Source: Roseobacter denitrificans OCh 114
GTDB taxonomy: Bacteria > Pseudomonadota > Alphaproteobacteria > Rhodobacterales > Rhodobacteraceae
Direction of reading: 5' to 3'
DNA length: 64,000 bases
Assembly (NCBI RefSeq): GCF_000014045.1
Contig: NC_008209.1
Span: 1,325,001 to 1,389,000, forward strand
Shown piece by piece: positions 54,155 to 62,873 of this stretch; the first letter of the stretch is position 1, and the number at the start of each line of letters is the position of its first letter. A model generated the notes under the pieces. It was given only the letters and a program-made list of their open reading frames with translations, was not told the origin of the DNA and did not search any database. Both the position numbers and the translations under genes were made by a program.

Positions 54155-55018
54155 CTAGTCCGCGCGGATGATCGAGCCTGCACCATGTTCGGTAAAGAGT
54201 TCCAGCAAGCAGGCGTTCGGGGCGCGCCCATCCAGAATGACTGCTGCACGCACGCCGCCGCGCAATGCGGCAAGCGCTGTTTCCGTTTTCGGGATCATGC
54301 CCCCGGCGATTGTGCCATCGCGGGTCATATCTTCGATCTGTTTCGCACTCAGTTCAGTGAGCACATCGCCGGCGTCGTTTTTCACCCCGGCAACATCCGT
54401 CAGCAAAAGCAGCCGGTCGGCCTTGAGCGCTGCCGCGACCGCACCCGCAGCCGTATCCCCGTTGATGTTATAGGTCTGGCCCGTTTGGTCCGCCCCCAAG
54501 GGCGCAATGACGGGAATGTATTCCTTTTCGGTGAGGTCGCGCAAAAGGCGCGGGTCAACATCCTGCGGTGTGCCCACAAAGCCCAGATCGGGGTCTGTCT
54601 GACAACAGGTAATAAGGCGCGCATCCTTGCCCGAAATACCCACCGCGCAGCCGCCCTGACCGTTGATCGCCTGAACGATCCGCTTGTTGACGAGGCCGCT
54701 CAACACCATCTCGACCACATCCATGGTGGCCCGGTCCGTCACCCGCTTGCCGTTCACGAACTCGGATTTGATGTCCAGCTTGTCGAGCATCGCGTTGATC
54801 ATCGGGCCACCGCCGTGCACAATCACCGGGTTCACGCCGACCTGCCGCATCAACACCACGTCACGGGCAAATTCGTCCATCGCCTCATCGCTGCCCATCG
54901 AATGACCGCCAAGTTTTATCACCACGGTCGCCCCGGCATAGCGTTGCAGATAGGGCAGCGCCTTGTTCAGCGTGCTTGCGGTTGAAATCCAGTCGCGGTT
55001 CATATCTTGGGTCTTCAT
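54155..55018 (-). CDS. argB: Acetylglutamate kinase
   Basis: A 287-residue amino acid kinase. The substrate-binding region is [12 protein letters not shown] and [17 protein letters not shown], the later RTD-like [25 protein letters not shown] is canonical, and the C-terminus has [18 protein letters not shown]. It phosphorylates N-acetylglutamate in arginine synthesis. The start is set at 55018 ([10 protein letters not shown]); a downstream ATG at 55003 is also plausible. It lies 30 bases after the engB stop. Confidence 0.94.
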   Translation of the reverse strand: MKTQDMNRDWISTASTLNKALPYLQRYAGATVVIKLGGHSMGSDEAMDEFARDVVLMRQVGVNPVIVHGGGPMINAMLDKLDIKSEFVNGKRVTDRATMDVVEMVLSGLVNKRIVQAINGQGGCAVGISGKDARLITCCQTDPDLGFVGTPQDVDPRLLRDLTEKEYIPVIAPLGADQTGQTYNINGDTAAGAVAAALKADRLLLLTDVAGVKNDAGDVLTELSAKQIEDMTRDGTIAGGMIPKTETALAALRGGVRAAVILDGRAPNACLLELFTEHGAGSIIRAD

Positions 55019-55047
55019 CTTGGGGCCATGGGTTTGGTTGGGGCGTG

Positions 55048-55701
55048 TCAGGTCAGGTCGGTGATGATCGAGCGCAGTGTGGGGATACCCCATCCCTTTT
55101 CACTCGAGGTGATAACAAGTTCCGGAAATGCGGCCGGGTGTTTTGACAGGGCGGTGCGCACCTGATCCAGCACCTTTTCGCGCTCCTTTTCCTTGACCTT
55201 GTCGGCCTTGGTCAGAACGACCTGAAAGGTGACGGCGGCACTGTCGAGCAGGCTGAGGATTTCTTCGTCCACCTTTTTGACGCCGTGACGGGCATCAATC
55301 AACACGAAGGCGCGGCGCAGGGTCTGGCGACCGGACAGGTATTGTTTCAGCAGCCGTTGCCATTTTTCGACCACGGGCACCGGCGCGTTTGCATAGCCAT
55401 AGCCGGGCAGATCGACGAGGTAATGGCTCTCACCCGCGGTAAAGAAATTGATTTCCTGCGTGCGTCCAGGTGTGTTGGAGGCGCGCGCAAGACCTTTGCG
55501 GCCCGTCAGCGCGTTGATCAAAGAGGATTTACCAACATTGGAGCGACCGGCAAAGCAGACTTCGAGGCGGTCAGGATCCGGCAGGCCGGACATGGCCACC
55601 ACGCCCTTGACGAATTCGGTGTCGCCCGCAAAGAGCAGGCGGCCCTTTTCGAGCGAGTGTTGATCAGGGTCCTGCGCGACCGGGAAGGGCAGTTGCATCA
55701 C
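55048..55701 (-). CDS. engB: Ribosome biogenesis GTPase EngB (YsxC/YihA)
   Basis: A 217-residue small GTPase. G1 is [13 protein letters not shown]2 is GRTQEIN, G3 is DLPGYGYA, G4 is TKADK and G5 is TSSEKGWG. It takes part in late 50S subunit assembly and is usually essential. Its start overlaps the MOSC gene stop by four bases. Length is normal. Confidence 0.95.
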   Translation of the reverse strand: MMQLPFPVAQDPDQHSLEKGRLLFAGDTEFVKGVVAMSGLPDPDRLEVCFAGRSNVGKSSLINALTGRKGLARASNTPGRTQEINFFTAGESHYLVDLPGYGYANAPVPVVEKWQRLLKQYLSGRQTLRRAFVLIDARHGVKKVDEEILSLLDSAAVTFQVVLTKADKVKEKEREKVLDQVRTALSKHPAAFPELVITSSEKGWGIPTLRSIITDLT

Positions 55702-56438
55702 AGCACCTCAATCTGATCGCCGACGCGAATGGTGCCACCGTGTTTGACCTCGGCGCGGACAGAAAAATCCTGATGGCCCCAGGTGTCCAGCGCGGCCAGC
55801 GTATCCGCGTCCCGCATGCCGGTGTCCGGATTGGCCGTGGTGGCAAGGCAACGGTCAGTCCGTTCGCGCACGGTGAGAATACAGTCGCCGATGCGGACAT
55901 CCTTGCCCAGCCAGTCAAATTCAATCCATGGCGTATCGGTTTCAAACCAGATGTTGCCCCGCCAGCGGTGGATCGACAAAGGCTGTTTCAATTCGGCCTC
56001 AACTGCCCGATGCGACGCGTGGTTGCACAGGGTGACAGATGGAAAATCGCTGTCGGTAAATCCGCGGCCCGCCAGTTTGATGATGCGCTCAGGCAAGGCC
56101 CGGTCCTGCGGAACAAGCGGGCTGACCCAGGCAATAAACGCATCCGTGTCGGTGTCCGGGTTGAACGTCAGGTCGGGTCTGTCGGGGTGCGACAGGGTCA
56201 ACGTGCCGGTCGCTTCGTTCAGCCGGCAGGTGATCGCCATGAGGTTTGGCGCTTTGGACACGCGGCTGAAGTTCGCGCAGGGCACCCATGTGCTGCCGTC
56301 TGCCTTTGATGCCTCATGCGCCACGGCCCAAAGCCGGTCGAACGGCATCGGCTGCCCTGCTGTGAGGGTTGTGTGCTGCAACGCCTCCCGCCCATGGCTT
56401 TTGAGCGGATGGCGCAGCAACGTCGTGATGGTGGTCAT
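55698..56438 (-). CDS. MOSC domain protein
   Basis: A 246-residue protein with an N-terminal MOSC beta-barrel segment (HPLKSHGREALQHTTLTAG) and a MOSC domain with GNIWFETDTPWIEFDWLGKD, TVRERTDRC (the conserved Cys), and DFSVRAEVKHGGTIRVGD. MOSC proteins bind molybdenum cofactor or act as mARC-like reductases. It overlaps yidC by four bases. Family is clear, specific activity is not. Confidence 0.9.
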   Translation of the reverse strand: MTTITTLLRHPLKSHGREALQHTTLTAGQPMPFDRLWAVAHEASKADGSTWVPCANFSRVSKAPNLMAITCRLNEATGTLTLSHPDRPDLTFNPDTDTDAFIAWVSPLVPQDRALPERIIKLAGRGFTDSDFPSVTLCNHASHRAVEAELKQPLSIHRWRGNIWFETDTPWIEFDWLGKDVRIGDCILTVRERTDRCLATTANPDTGMRDADTLAALDTWGHQDFSVRAEVKHGGTIRVGDQIEVL

Positions 56439-58255
56439 TTCGAGTCGGGTTTTGTTTTCTTCTGAAACCCGCCTTTTATGTTGCCAAAGACATCCGGTTT
56501 ATATCCCTGACTGCGCATGATCATGTATTGTTGCACGAAGGTGATCGTGTTGTTCGCGATCCAGTAGACCACCAGACCACTTGCAAAGCCACCGAGCATG
56601 AACATGAACACCCAAGGCATCCATGCAAAGATCATCTGTTGCGTCGGGTCAGTGGGCGCGGGGTTGAGTTTCTGTTGCAGCCACATGGAAATACCCAGCA
56701 ACAGCGGAAGGATACCGATAAAGATGAGTGCCATGATCGACCCCGGCTCTGGCCCGTCGAACGGCAAGAGCCCGTAGAGGTTCATGATCGAAGTGGGGTC
56801 CGGCGCGCTGAGGTCCTGAAACGGCCCGAAGAAAGGCGCGTGGCGCAGTTCGATCGTGACGAAAATCACCTTGTAAAGCGAAAAGAAGATCGGGATCTGG
56901 AGCAGGATGGGCAGGCAGCCCGCCGCCGGGTTCACCTTTTCCTTCTTGTAGAGTTCCATCATGCCCTGCTGCATTTTCTGACGGTCGTCGCCAGCCTCTT
57001 CCTTCAGCTTTTCCATTTGCGGCTGAAGCTCTTTCATCTTCGCCATGGAGACATAGGATTTATAGGCCAGCGGCAGTAGGATTGCCTTGATGATCAGGGT
57101 CAGGCCGATAATCGCCCAGCCCATGTTGCCGATGAACGCATTGAGGTAATGCAGCAAAAAGAAGATCGGTTTGGTCAGGAAGAAGAACCAGCCCCAGTCG
57201 ATGCTGTCGATGAAACGGTCAACGCCATCGGTCTGATAGTTGCGGATCGTTTCCCATTCCTTTGCGCCTGCAAAGAGCTGGGTCGTGGCGCTTACGGATG
57301 TGCCCGGTGCGACCGTCTGCGCGGGCAAAACGGTTTCCGCCTGATAGATGTCGGCACGAGGACGGTATTTGGTCGTCAGTCTTGCCGAGGCGCTGGGGTC
57401 GGGAATCAGAACCGACATCCAGAAGTGATCGGTGAAGCCGATCCAGCCGTTCAGCACGTTTTCGATCCGCTCGGCGGGCACGCCTTCCCGTTGATCCACA
57501 GGGAATTCCGGGATGTCGTCCCAATTGGTTTCCGTCAACTCGCCGTCTGCCATTGCGACCACGCCTTCATGCAGGATGAAGAAGTTCTTTAGATCGTCCG
57601 GCTCGCCATGGCGGGCGAGAATTCCGTAAGGCGCGACGGTCACAGGGGCGTCGGACGTGTTGGCCACCGATTGCGTGATCTGGAACATGTAGTTGTCGTC
57701 AATTTCAATGATGCGGGTAAACGACAGCCCCGCGCCATTGTCCCACTGCAATGTGACAGGGGCATCCACCGACAGAATATCGCCGTCGATGACTTGCCAT
57801 TCGGTATCCGGGCCGGGCACTTGGGATGGGTCTACGCCCGCGCCGGCCGCCCAGCCGTAGAGCGCGTAATACGCCCCGGGGCTGCCCACGGGGGAGAGCA
57901 TCGTAACGATGTCTGCGTCTTCCTCCTGGGTTTCGCGGTAGTCTTTCAGGGACAGGTCATCGATCCGTCCGCCCAGCAGTGAAATCGACCCCTTCACGCG
58001 GTCCGTGGCGATTTCAACCCGGGGCGCCTGTTCAAGTGCGGCGGAGCGGGTTTCGCCCTCGATCACCACGGATGGCGCGGTGTCCGAGGTCACGGATGGC
58101 AGGCTGCCCGTGGCCGCGTCCGGTGTCAGTTCGGTCGACGTCTCCCCGGTGAGCGGCATCTCGGGTTCGGGTGGGGGGAATAGAACAAACCACACCAGGA
58201 TCACGATGAAGCTGAGTGCTGTTGCAAGAATAAGGTTCTTGTTTTGGTCGTCCAT
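56435..58255 (-). CDS. yidC: Membrane protein insertase YidC
   Basis: A 606-residue YidC starting MDDQNKNLILATALSF, with the first span, a long periplasmic domain (about 70-350) and the C-terminal core beginning near AIIGLTLIIKAILLPLAYKSYVSMAKMKE with five spans including MMELYKKEKVNPAAGCLPIL. It inserts membrane proteins alone or with SecYEG. The ATG at 58255 is the family start; a GTG twelve bases earlier is less likely. Confidence 0.96.
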   Translation of the reverse strand: MDDQNKNLILATALSFIVILVWFVLFPPPEPEMPLTGETSTELTPDAATGSLPSVTSDTAPSVVIEGETRSAALEQAPRVEIATDRVKGSISLLGGRIDDLSLKDYRETQEEDADIVTMLSPVGSPGAYYALYGWAAGAGVDPSQVPGPDTEWQVIDGDILSVDAPVTLQWDNGAGLSFTRIIEIDDNYMFQITQSVANTSDAPVTVAPYGILARHGEPDDLKNFFILHEGVVAMADGELTETNWDDIPEFPVDQREGVPAERIENVLNGWIGFTDHFWMSVLIPDPSASARLTTKYRPRADIYQAETVLPAQTVAPGTSVSATTQLFAGAKEWETIRNYQTDGVDRFIDSIDWGWFFFLTKPIFFLLHYLNAFIGNMGWAIIGLTLIIKAILLPLAYKSYVSMAKMKELQPQMEKLKEEAGDDRQKMQQGMMELYKKEKVNPAAGCLPILLQIPIFFSLYKVIFVTIELRHAPFFGPFQDLSAPDPTSIMNLYGLLPFDGPEPGSIMALIFIGILPLLLGISMWLQQKLNPAPTDPTQQMIFAWMPWVFMFMLGGFASGLVVYWIANNTITFVQQYMIMRSQGYKPDVFGNIKGGFQKKTKPDSK

Positions 58256-58426
58256 CGGGGCAGCCACCTGCTCTGTTGAGTATCAGCGTGGTTCAACAGA
58301 GTGTCGGCACAAAGGTCAAGCAGATTCGGGGTTTTCCCCATGATCTGCTACCGATCGTCGCTTGTGCAAGCGGTCGCTCGGCGTGTGTGGGGGCGATCGC
58401 TTCAACCTTGCCGACATGGGCCGCTT

Positions 58427-59974
58427 CTAGCGGAGTTTATTGGGCAATATCTGTGGCGTGGCCTGCAGCTTGGCGTTGTGGCTGGCAATCCAGTCCAGTG
58501 TCTGGTCGAAAGGCATGGGTTTTCCGATGCCGAAGCCTTGCACATGATCGCAACCCAGTTGGGCCAGCAGCGCATGTTCGCCAACGGATTCGACTCCTTC
58601 GGCCAATGTTTCAACCTCCAGCCGTTCCGCCATGGTCAGAATGGCGCTGATCATGCGCTGCTGTTCGGGGTCGCGATCTGCTTTTATGACGAAAGAGCGG
58701 TCTATCTTGATCCGGCTGACGGAAAACCGGCGTATGGATGAGATGGATGCATGCCCTGTCCCAAAATCATCAAGGTCAATCCGGCAGCCCAGTTTGCTGA
58801 GCCCGTTGATGTTGCGCGTGATCGTATCGTCCGGTGAATTCGCGACGACAGTTTCCAGCACCTCGACGGCGAGGCGCTCTGGGGCGAGATCGAACCTGTC
58901 CAACTCCCAGATTATCTTGTCGACCAGTTTGGGATTGCTCAATTCCGGACCGGCAAAATTCACACCCACCTGTGGGACGCACACCCCTGCGCTGTCCCAT
59001 GCCTTGAGGGCGGTAAACGCGTGGAATATCATGACTTCAGCAAGTTTTTCCAACATACCCGCCTGTTCAATGGCGGTCAGAAAAGCCCCCGGTGGCACCA
59101 TGCCCCGCTTGGGGTGGTTCCACCTTGCGAGAGCTTCAAAACCGGTAACCAGCCCTGTATCGGTGGATATCTGGGGTTGAAACCAGGGCTTTATCTGCCC
59201 TTTTTCGAGGGCTTGCGCGACCTCTTCGCGCAGTTCCGCGCGGATTTCCGATTTTTGTTGCATTTTCTCTGAATAGGCGCGGATCGCCCCGGGGCCATTC
59301 AGATGGGCTTCCCGCAGGGCATGGCCCGCCGCTGCCAGCCATGCTTCGCCCGAGCGCGAAAGCACTTTGGTCTGCTGACAAAAGCCGACCGAACTGGTGA
59401 TACACACTGCGGTGGCATCCAGTGCGATCGGCTCCTCCAAAGCGGCCTGTATCCTGCCGGCGAGCTGGATACACAGTTCAAGATCCATCTGGCGCACCGG
59501 TTCAAGGCAGACTGCGTATTTAAAGGTATCCAGATGCGTTACAGCGTCCCGGTCTCGTAGCACTGCGGCAATCCGGTCAGCGGATGTTGTGGAAATAACT
59601 TCGGCCGCGCGCTGCCCATGTCTTTCGACCAGCGAAGTGTGATCATCAATTTCAATCTGAAACACGGTGGAGATCAATCCGCCTGCGCGCGCCTCCCTGA
59701 ACCTTGCCGCAACGATATCCTGAAAGCCATCGGGCTGCATCACGCCCAGCACGCTATCCTGCCTGGACGTGGTCACTGTTTCAGCTAGTTTTGCACGTGC
59801 CACGAGGAAGAATACGGGAAAAACCAAGGCAGTGATCATCAAAGCCGTTTCACCGCCATACCAATAGAGCCCAAGGCAAAATGCGGGCAAGAAAGCGAGG
59901 CTTTGCGGGCTGAAAAGAATTGCGCCAAGTCGGAGTCGTGCTGAGGCGAACGCCTCTGCCAGCACTTTGAACAT
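58427..59974 (-). CDS. c-di-GMP phosphodiesterase with degenerate GGDEF and intact EAL
   Basis: A 515-residue protein with two N-terminal membrane spans (about 25-62), a GGDEF-like domain (about 90-230) in which the active site reads LDTFKYAV rather than GGDEF, and a C-terminal EAL domain (about 250-505). The EAL region keeps FEALARW, the metal ligands in VNFAGPELSNP, VEVLETV, DDFGTGHAS, IKIDRSFV and LAEGVES, and QGFGIGKPM. So it should hydrolyse c-di-GMP, with the GGDEF fold perhaps binding GTP as a regulator. It sits alone between ttcA and yidC. Confidence 0.9.
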   Translation of the reverse strand: MFKVLAEAFASARLRLGAILFSPQSLAFLPAFCLGLYWYGGETALMITALVFPVFFLVARAKLAETVTTSRQDSVLGVMQPDGFQDIVAARFREARAGGLISTVFQIEIDDHTSLVERHGQRAAEVISTTSADRIAAVLRDRDAVTHLDTFKYAVCLEPVRQMDLELCIQLAGRIQAALEEPIALDATAVCITSSVGFCQQTKVLSRSGEAWLAAAGHALREAHLNGPGAIRAYSEKMQQKSEIRAELREEVAQALEKGQIKPWFQPQISTDTGLVTGFEALARWNHPKRGMVPPGAFLTAIEQAGMLEKLAEVMIFHAFTALKAWDSAGVCVPQVGVNFAGPELSNPKLVDKIIWELDRFDLAPERLAVEVLETVVANSPDDTITRNINGLSKLGCRIDLDDFGTGHASISSIRRFSVSRIKIDRSFVIKADRDPEQQRMISAILTMAERLEVETLAEGVESVGEHALLAQLGCDHVQGFGIGKPMPFDQTLDWIASHNAKLQATPQILPNKLR

Positions 59975-60093
59975 GTCATTCCTCTCTCAACGGCGCTTTG
60001 CATAGCGGTAAACGCGTAGAGACTAGACGAGTCAGAATGACGTCTCGGTTAACAGGCGGATGGTTTTTACGATGGTATTGCCTAAAAACCGAT

Positions 60094-60918
60094 CTATTTT
60101 CGTGCAAGACCAGCGAAATCAAAAAGCGCCGTGTCCAAAAGATGCGAGGGGCGTGTGTTCATCAAAGCCTTGAACATGACTTGCCGCCGTCCGGGGCTGT
60201 TTTTTTCCCAGCCTTCAAGGATGGCCTTGACCTGCTGGCGCTGCAATCCATCCTGACTGCCGCATAGGTCGCAAGGGATGATCGGATAGCCCATCGCCGT
60301 CGAGAACCGATCACAATCGGCTTCGCTGACATGGGCAAGTGGTCGATAAACGAATAAATCGCCTTCTTCGTTTACCAGTTTTGGCGGCATCGTTGCCAAC
60401 CGACCGCCGTGAAAAAGGTTCATGAAAAACGTTTCCAGTATATCGTCGCGGTGGTGCCCCAGCACGACGGCCGAACAACCCTCTTCGCGCGCGATGCGGT
60501 ACAGATGGCCGCGCCGCAGCCGAGAACACAGCGCGCAAAGCGTCCGCCCCTGCGGCACCTTATCCATGACGATGGAGTAGGTGTCCTGATATTCAACGCG
60601 GTGTGGCACCTCCATCTTTTTCAGAAATTCGGGCAATACGGTGGCGGGAAAACCGGGTTGGCCCTGATCCAGATTGCACGCCAGCAGTTCAACCGGCAGC
60701 AGGCCGCGCCATTTCAACTCGTAAAGCACCGCGAGCAGGGTGTAGCTGTCTTTGCCGCCCGACAAACAGACCAGCCAACGCGCATCTTTTTCGATCATGC
60801 CATAGCGTTCAATCGCGTCGCGGGTCTGCCTGACAAGGCGCTTGCGCAGCTTGCGAAACTCGGTCGTTTTGGGAGCCCCGTGAAAGAGCGGGTGAATCTC
60901 ATCTGAATGATCAAGCAT
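60094..60918 (-). CDS. ttcA: tRNA 2-thiocytidine biosynthesis protein TtcA
   Basis: A 274-residue TtcA with the PP-loop [10 protein letters not shown], the [11 protein letters not shown]ys pair and the later CDLCGSQDG cysteine that hold its iron-sulfur cluster, and [15 protein letters not shown]. It thiolates cytidine 32 of certain tRNAs. The start at 60918 ([12 protein letters not shown]) is preferred because the upstream 35 residues lack family similarity. It precedes the EAL gene. Confidence 0.93.
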
Positions 60919-61034
60919 CAGCGGCGTCCTGAAGTTGGCTTGACGTTCTATATCGCGTGTGGGGATGAACCAAAAGAGGCTCGATACCCCTGCATTCTGC
61001 ATAAAGGCGAGCGTGCGCGCCACGGATTGCAGGG

Positions 61035-61271
61035 TCAGGGCTTGCGCGTGCGCTCGGGCACAGGGTCATAGCCGCATTTCCCCCACGGGTGACAACGCAA
61101 AATCCGCCGCAGGGTCAGCCACGCGCCGATCAAGCCGCCGTGTTTTTGCAACGCTTCAAGGGCGTAGGCGCTGCAGGTCGGCTGGTATCGGCAATTGTAG
61201 CCGACCCATGGGCTGAAAATCAGCCGATAGGCGCGCACGGGCAGCGCCAGAAGATGGGCCAGCGGGCTCAT
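61035..61271 (-). CDS. yidD: Membrane protein insertion efficiency factor YidD
   Basis: A 78-residue YidD with [22 protein letters not shown] and the Cys pattern and [25 protein letters not shown]. It aids YidC-dependent insertion. Its start overlaps the rnpA stop by four bases, as in most bacteria. It ends 116 bases before the ttcA start. Confidence 0.95.
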
Positions 61272-61681
61272 CGCGCCGCTGTGTGGAGTTTATCCAATGC
61301 GGTAGCAAGATCCTGCATCAGCAAAGGAAACGGCCGTTGTGCTGTCGTATTTGCGCGTCCAATGAAGACGTAATCAACACCTGGAAGACCCTTTTCGGGC
61401 AGGATCAGCCGGGCTATTTCGCGCAGGCGGCGTTTGGCGCGGTTGCGCGCGACTGCATTGCCGACCTTCTTGGAACAGGTGAACCCGACGCGGATGACCG
61501 CAGCGTCACTTGCCGGTCGCCGACGCATCTGAAGGATGAAACCGGGGGTAACAGCGCGCGGCGCGCGGGCGGCGCGCAAAAAGTCGGCGCGCTTGGTGAT
61601 CTGCGTCAAACGCGAAGAAACCGCCGGAGGTGCGACCCCTTCGGCGGTTGATTTCACAGGTGTGACATGCAGCGGCGACAT
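61268..61681 (-). CDS. rnpA: Ribonuclease P protein component
   Basis: A 137-residue RnpA. The RNR signature is RNRAKRRLREIARL, the RNA-binding segment TKRADFLRAAR is present and GFTCSKKVGNAVAR matches the family. It partners RNase P RNA for tRNA 5' processing. An N-terminal extension of about 27 residues before SRLTQITKR is low complexity. It follows rpmH by 24 bases. Confidence 0.93.
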   Translation of the reverse strand: MSPLHVTPVKSTAEGVAPPAVSSRLTQITKRADFLRAARAPRAVTPGFILQMRRRPASDAAVIRVGFTCSKKVGNAVARNRAKRRLREIARLILPEKGLPGVDYVFIGRANTTAQRPFPLLMQDLATALDKLHTAAR

Positions 61682-61705
61682 CTGAATGACCCCGTTGGGA
61701 TCAGA

Positions 61706-61840
61706 TCAGGCGCTCAGCGACTTGCGGCCATGGGCGCGGCGCGCGTTGATGATCTTGCGGCCCGCCTTTGTGGCCATACGCGCGCGAAAACCGTGGCGCC
61801 GCTTGCGCACGAGATTTGAAGGTTGAAAGGTGCGTTTCAT
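61706..61840 (-). CDS. rpmH: 50S ribosomal protein L34
   Basis: A 44-residue L34 read from the reverse complement: [20 protein letters not shown] and ending GRKSLSA. It is short but unmistakable. It heads the rpmH-rnpA-yidD-ttcA unit and is served by the promoter at 61910-61938. The usual neighbour dnaA is not here. Confidence 0.96.
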
Positions 61841-62140
61841 CGCTCCGTCTCCATTTGATGCTTCGGAAGGGGCGGAATCGGCCCCTGTCCGGTGGTATTC
61901 GAAGCCCGTCGTCTAAAGCGCATCCGGTTCCAAGTCAAACCCTCACGCCCGGTTATTTCTATTGTTTTGCAATAATTCGCCCTGCCGGGCAAAGAAGATG
62001 TTTCAAGAACCAACGTGACGCCGGGTAAAACGGCCTCAGCCTGTCACGCCGGATCAAGCGCGCGTGAGGGGGCTATCGCCACGCCGGCGCAGGCGTCATG
62101 TAAAGTGTCAATTGCAACCGGGCCGCAAAAGGTGACAGTA
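61841..62140. other. Divergent region between rpmH and the TVP38 gene
   Basis: No gene is supported in this 300-base gap. It holds the rpmH promoter, a hairpin AGGGGC / GCCCCT in the rpmH leader near 61867-61885 and a larger inverted repeat GCCCGG (61947-61952) with CCGGGC (61985-61990). Confidence 0.5.
61910..61938 (-). promoter_or_regulatory. Candidate sigma-70 promoter for rpmH
   Basis: On the minus strand TTGACT (61938-61933) and TAGACG (61915-61910) are 17 bases apart, about 70 bases upstream of the rpmH ATG. The hexamers and spacing are good for an alphaproteobacterial housekeeping promoter. Confidence 0.6.
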
Positions 62141-62872
62141 ATGCTTGAAATGACACAAATCCAAAAATCCGGCTGGACGCGCCGACTGCCGCTGATCCTT
62201 ATTCTGGCGGTGGCGGCGATCGGGGCGTTCACGCTCAAGGATTATCTGTCGTTCGAGGCCTTGCGCGACAATCGAGAGGCGCTGATTGCGGTGCGCGACA
62301 GTCACTTCGCGATAACCGTGCTGGGCTTTGTGCTGACCTATGTCGTGATTGTTGCATTCTCACTGCCCGGCGCATTGATCGCAACGCTGACGGGCGGCTT
62401 TCTGTTCGGCACCTTTGGCGGCTCCGCGCTAAGCGTTACCGCTGCAACGCTGGGGGCGACGGTCATTTTTCTGGCCGCGCGCAACGGTTTGGGTGAAAAG
62501 CTCAAGGCGCGGATGGATGCAGCCGAGGGCACCGTGGGCAAGATCAGCAAGGGGCTGGATGAAAATCAGTGGTCGATGCTGTTTTTCATGCGGCTGGTGC
62601 CTGTGGTGCCGTTCTTCGTGGCCAACCTCGTTCCCGCCTTTCTGGCGGTGCCGCTGCATCGCTATGTCATCTCGACCTTTCTGGGGATTATCCCCGGCTC
62701 GCTTGTGTATTCATCGGTGGGTGCGGGGCTGGGGGAGGTGTTCGCCCGAGGCGAGACGCCCAACTTCGGCATCATCTTTGAACCACATATATTACTGCCG
62801 ATCCTGGGGTTGAGTGCGCTGTCAGTGCTTCCCGTCCTCATCAAGGCCATCACTGGCAAGAAAGACCTCTGA
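62141..62872 (+). CDS. TVP38/TMEM64 family membrane protein
   Basis: A 243-residue membrane protein with about six spans. It has the SNARE-associated (VTT) family core: FSLPGALIATLTGGFLFG (with its GG-F motif) and FFMRLVPVVPFFVANLVPA. Members act in lipid scrambling or small-molecule transport, with unclear function in bacteria. The ATG at 62141 is chosen for AAAAGGTG upstream and a clean hydrophobic N-terminus. The next gene, a FAD disulfide reductase, follows one base after its stop; this pair is common. Confidence 0.88.
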   Translation: MLEMTQIQKSGWTRRLPLILILAVAAIGAFTLKDYLSFEALRDNREALIAVRDSHFAITVLGFVLTYVVIVAFSLPGALIATLTGGFLFGTFGGSALSVTAATLGATVIFLAARNGLGEKLKARMDAAEGTVGKISKGLDENQWSMLFFMRLVPVVPFFVANLVPAFLAVPLHRYVISTFLGIIPGSLVYSSVGAGLGEVFARGETPNFGIIFEPHILLPILGLSALSVLPVLIKAITGKKDL

Positions 62873-62873
62873 C

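Noticed and set aside
53150..54985. A 611-residue open frame on the plus strand across the desaturase and argB genes
   Set aside because: It mirrors two clear minus-strand genes with intact motifs; no ribosome binding site or domain.
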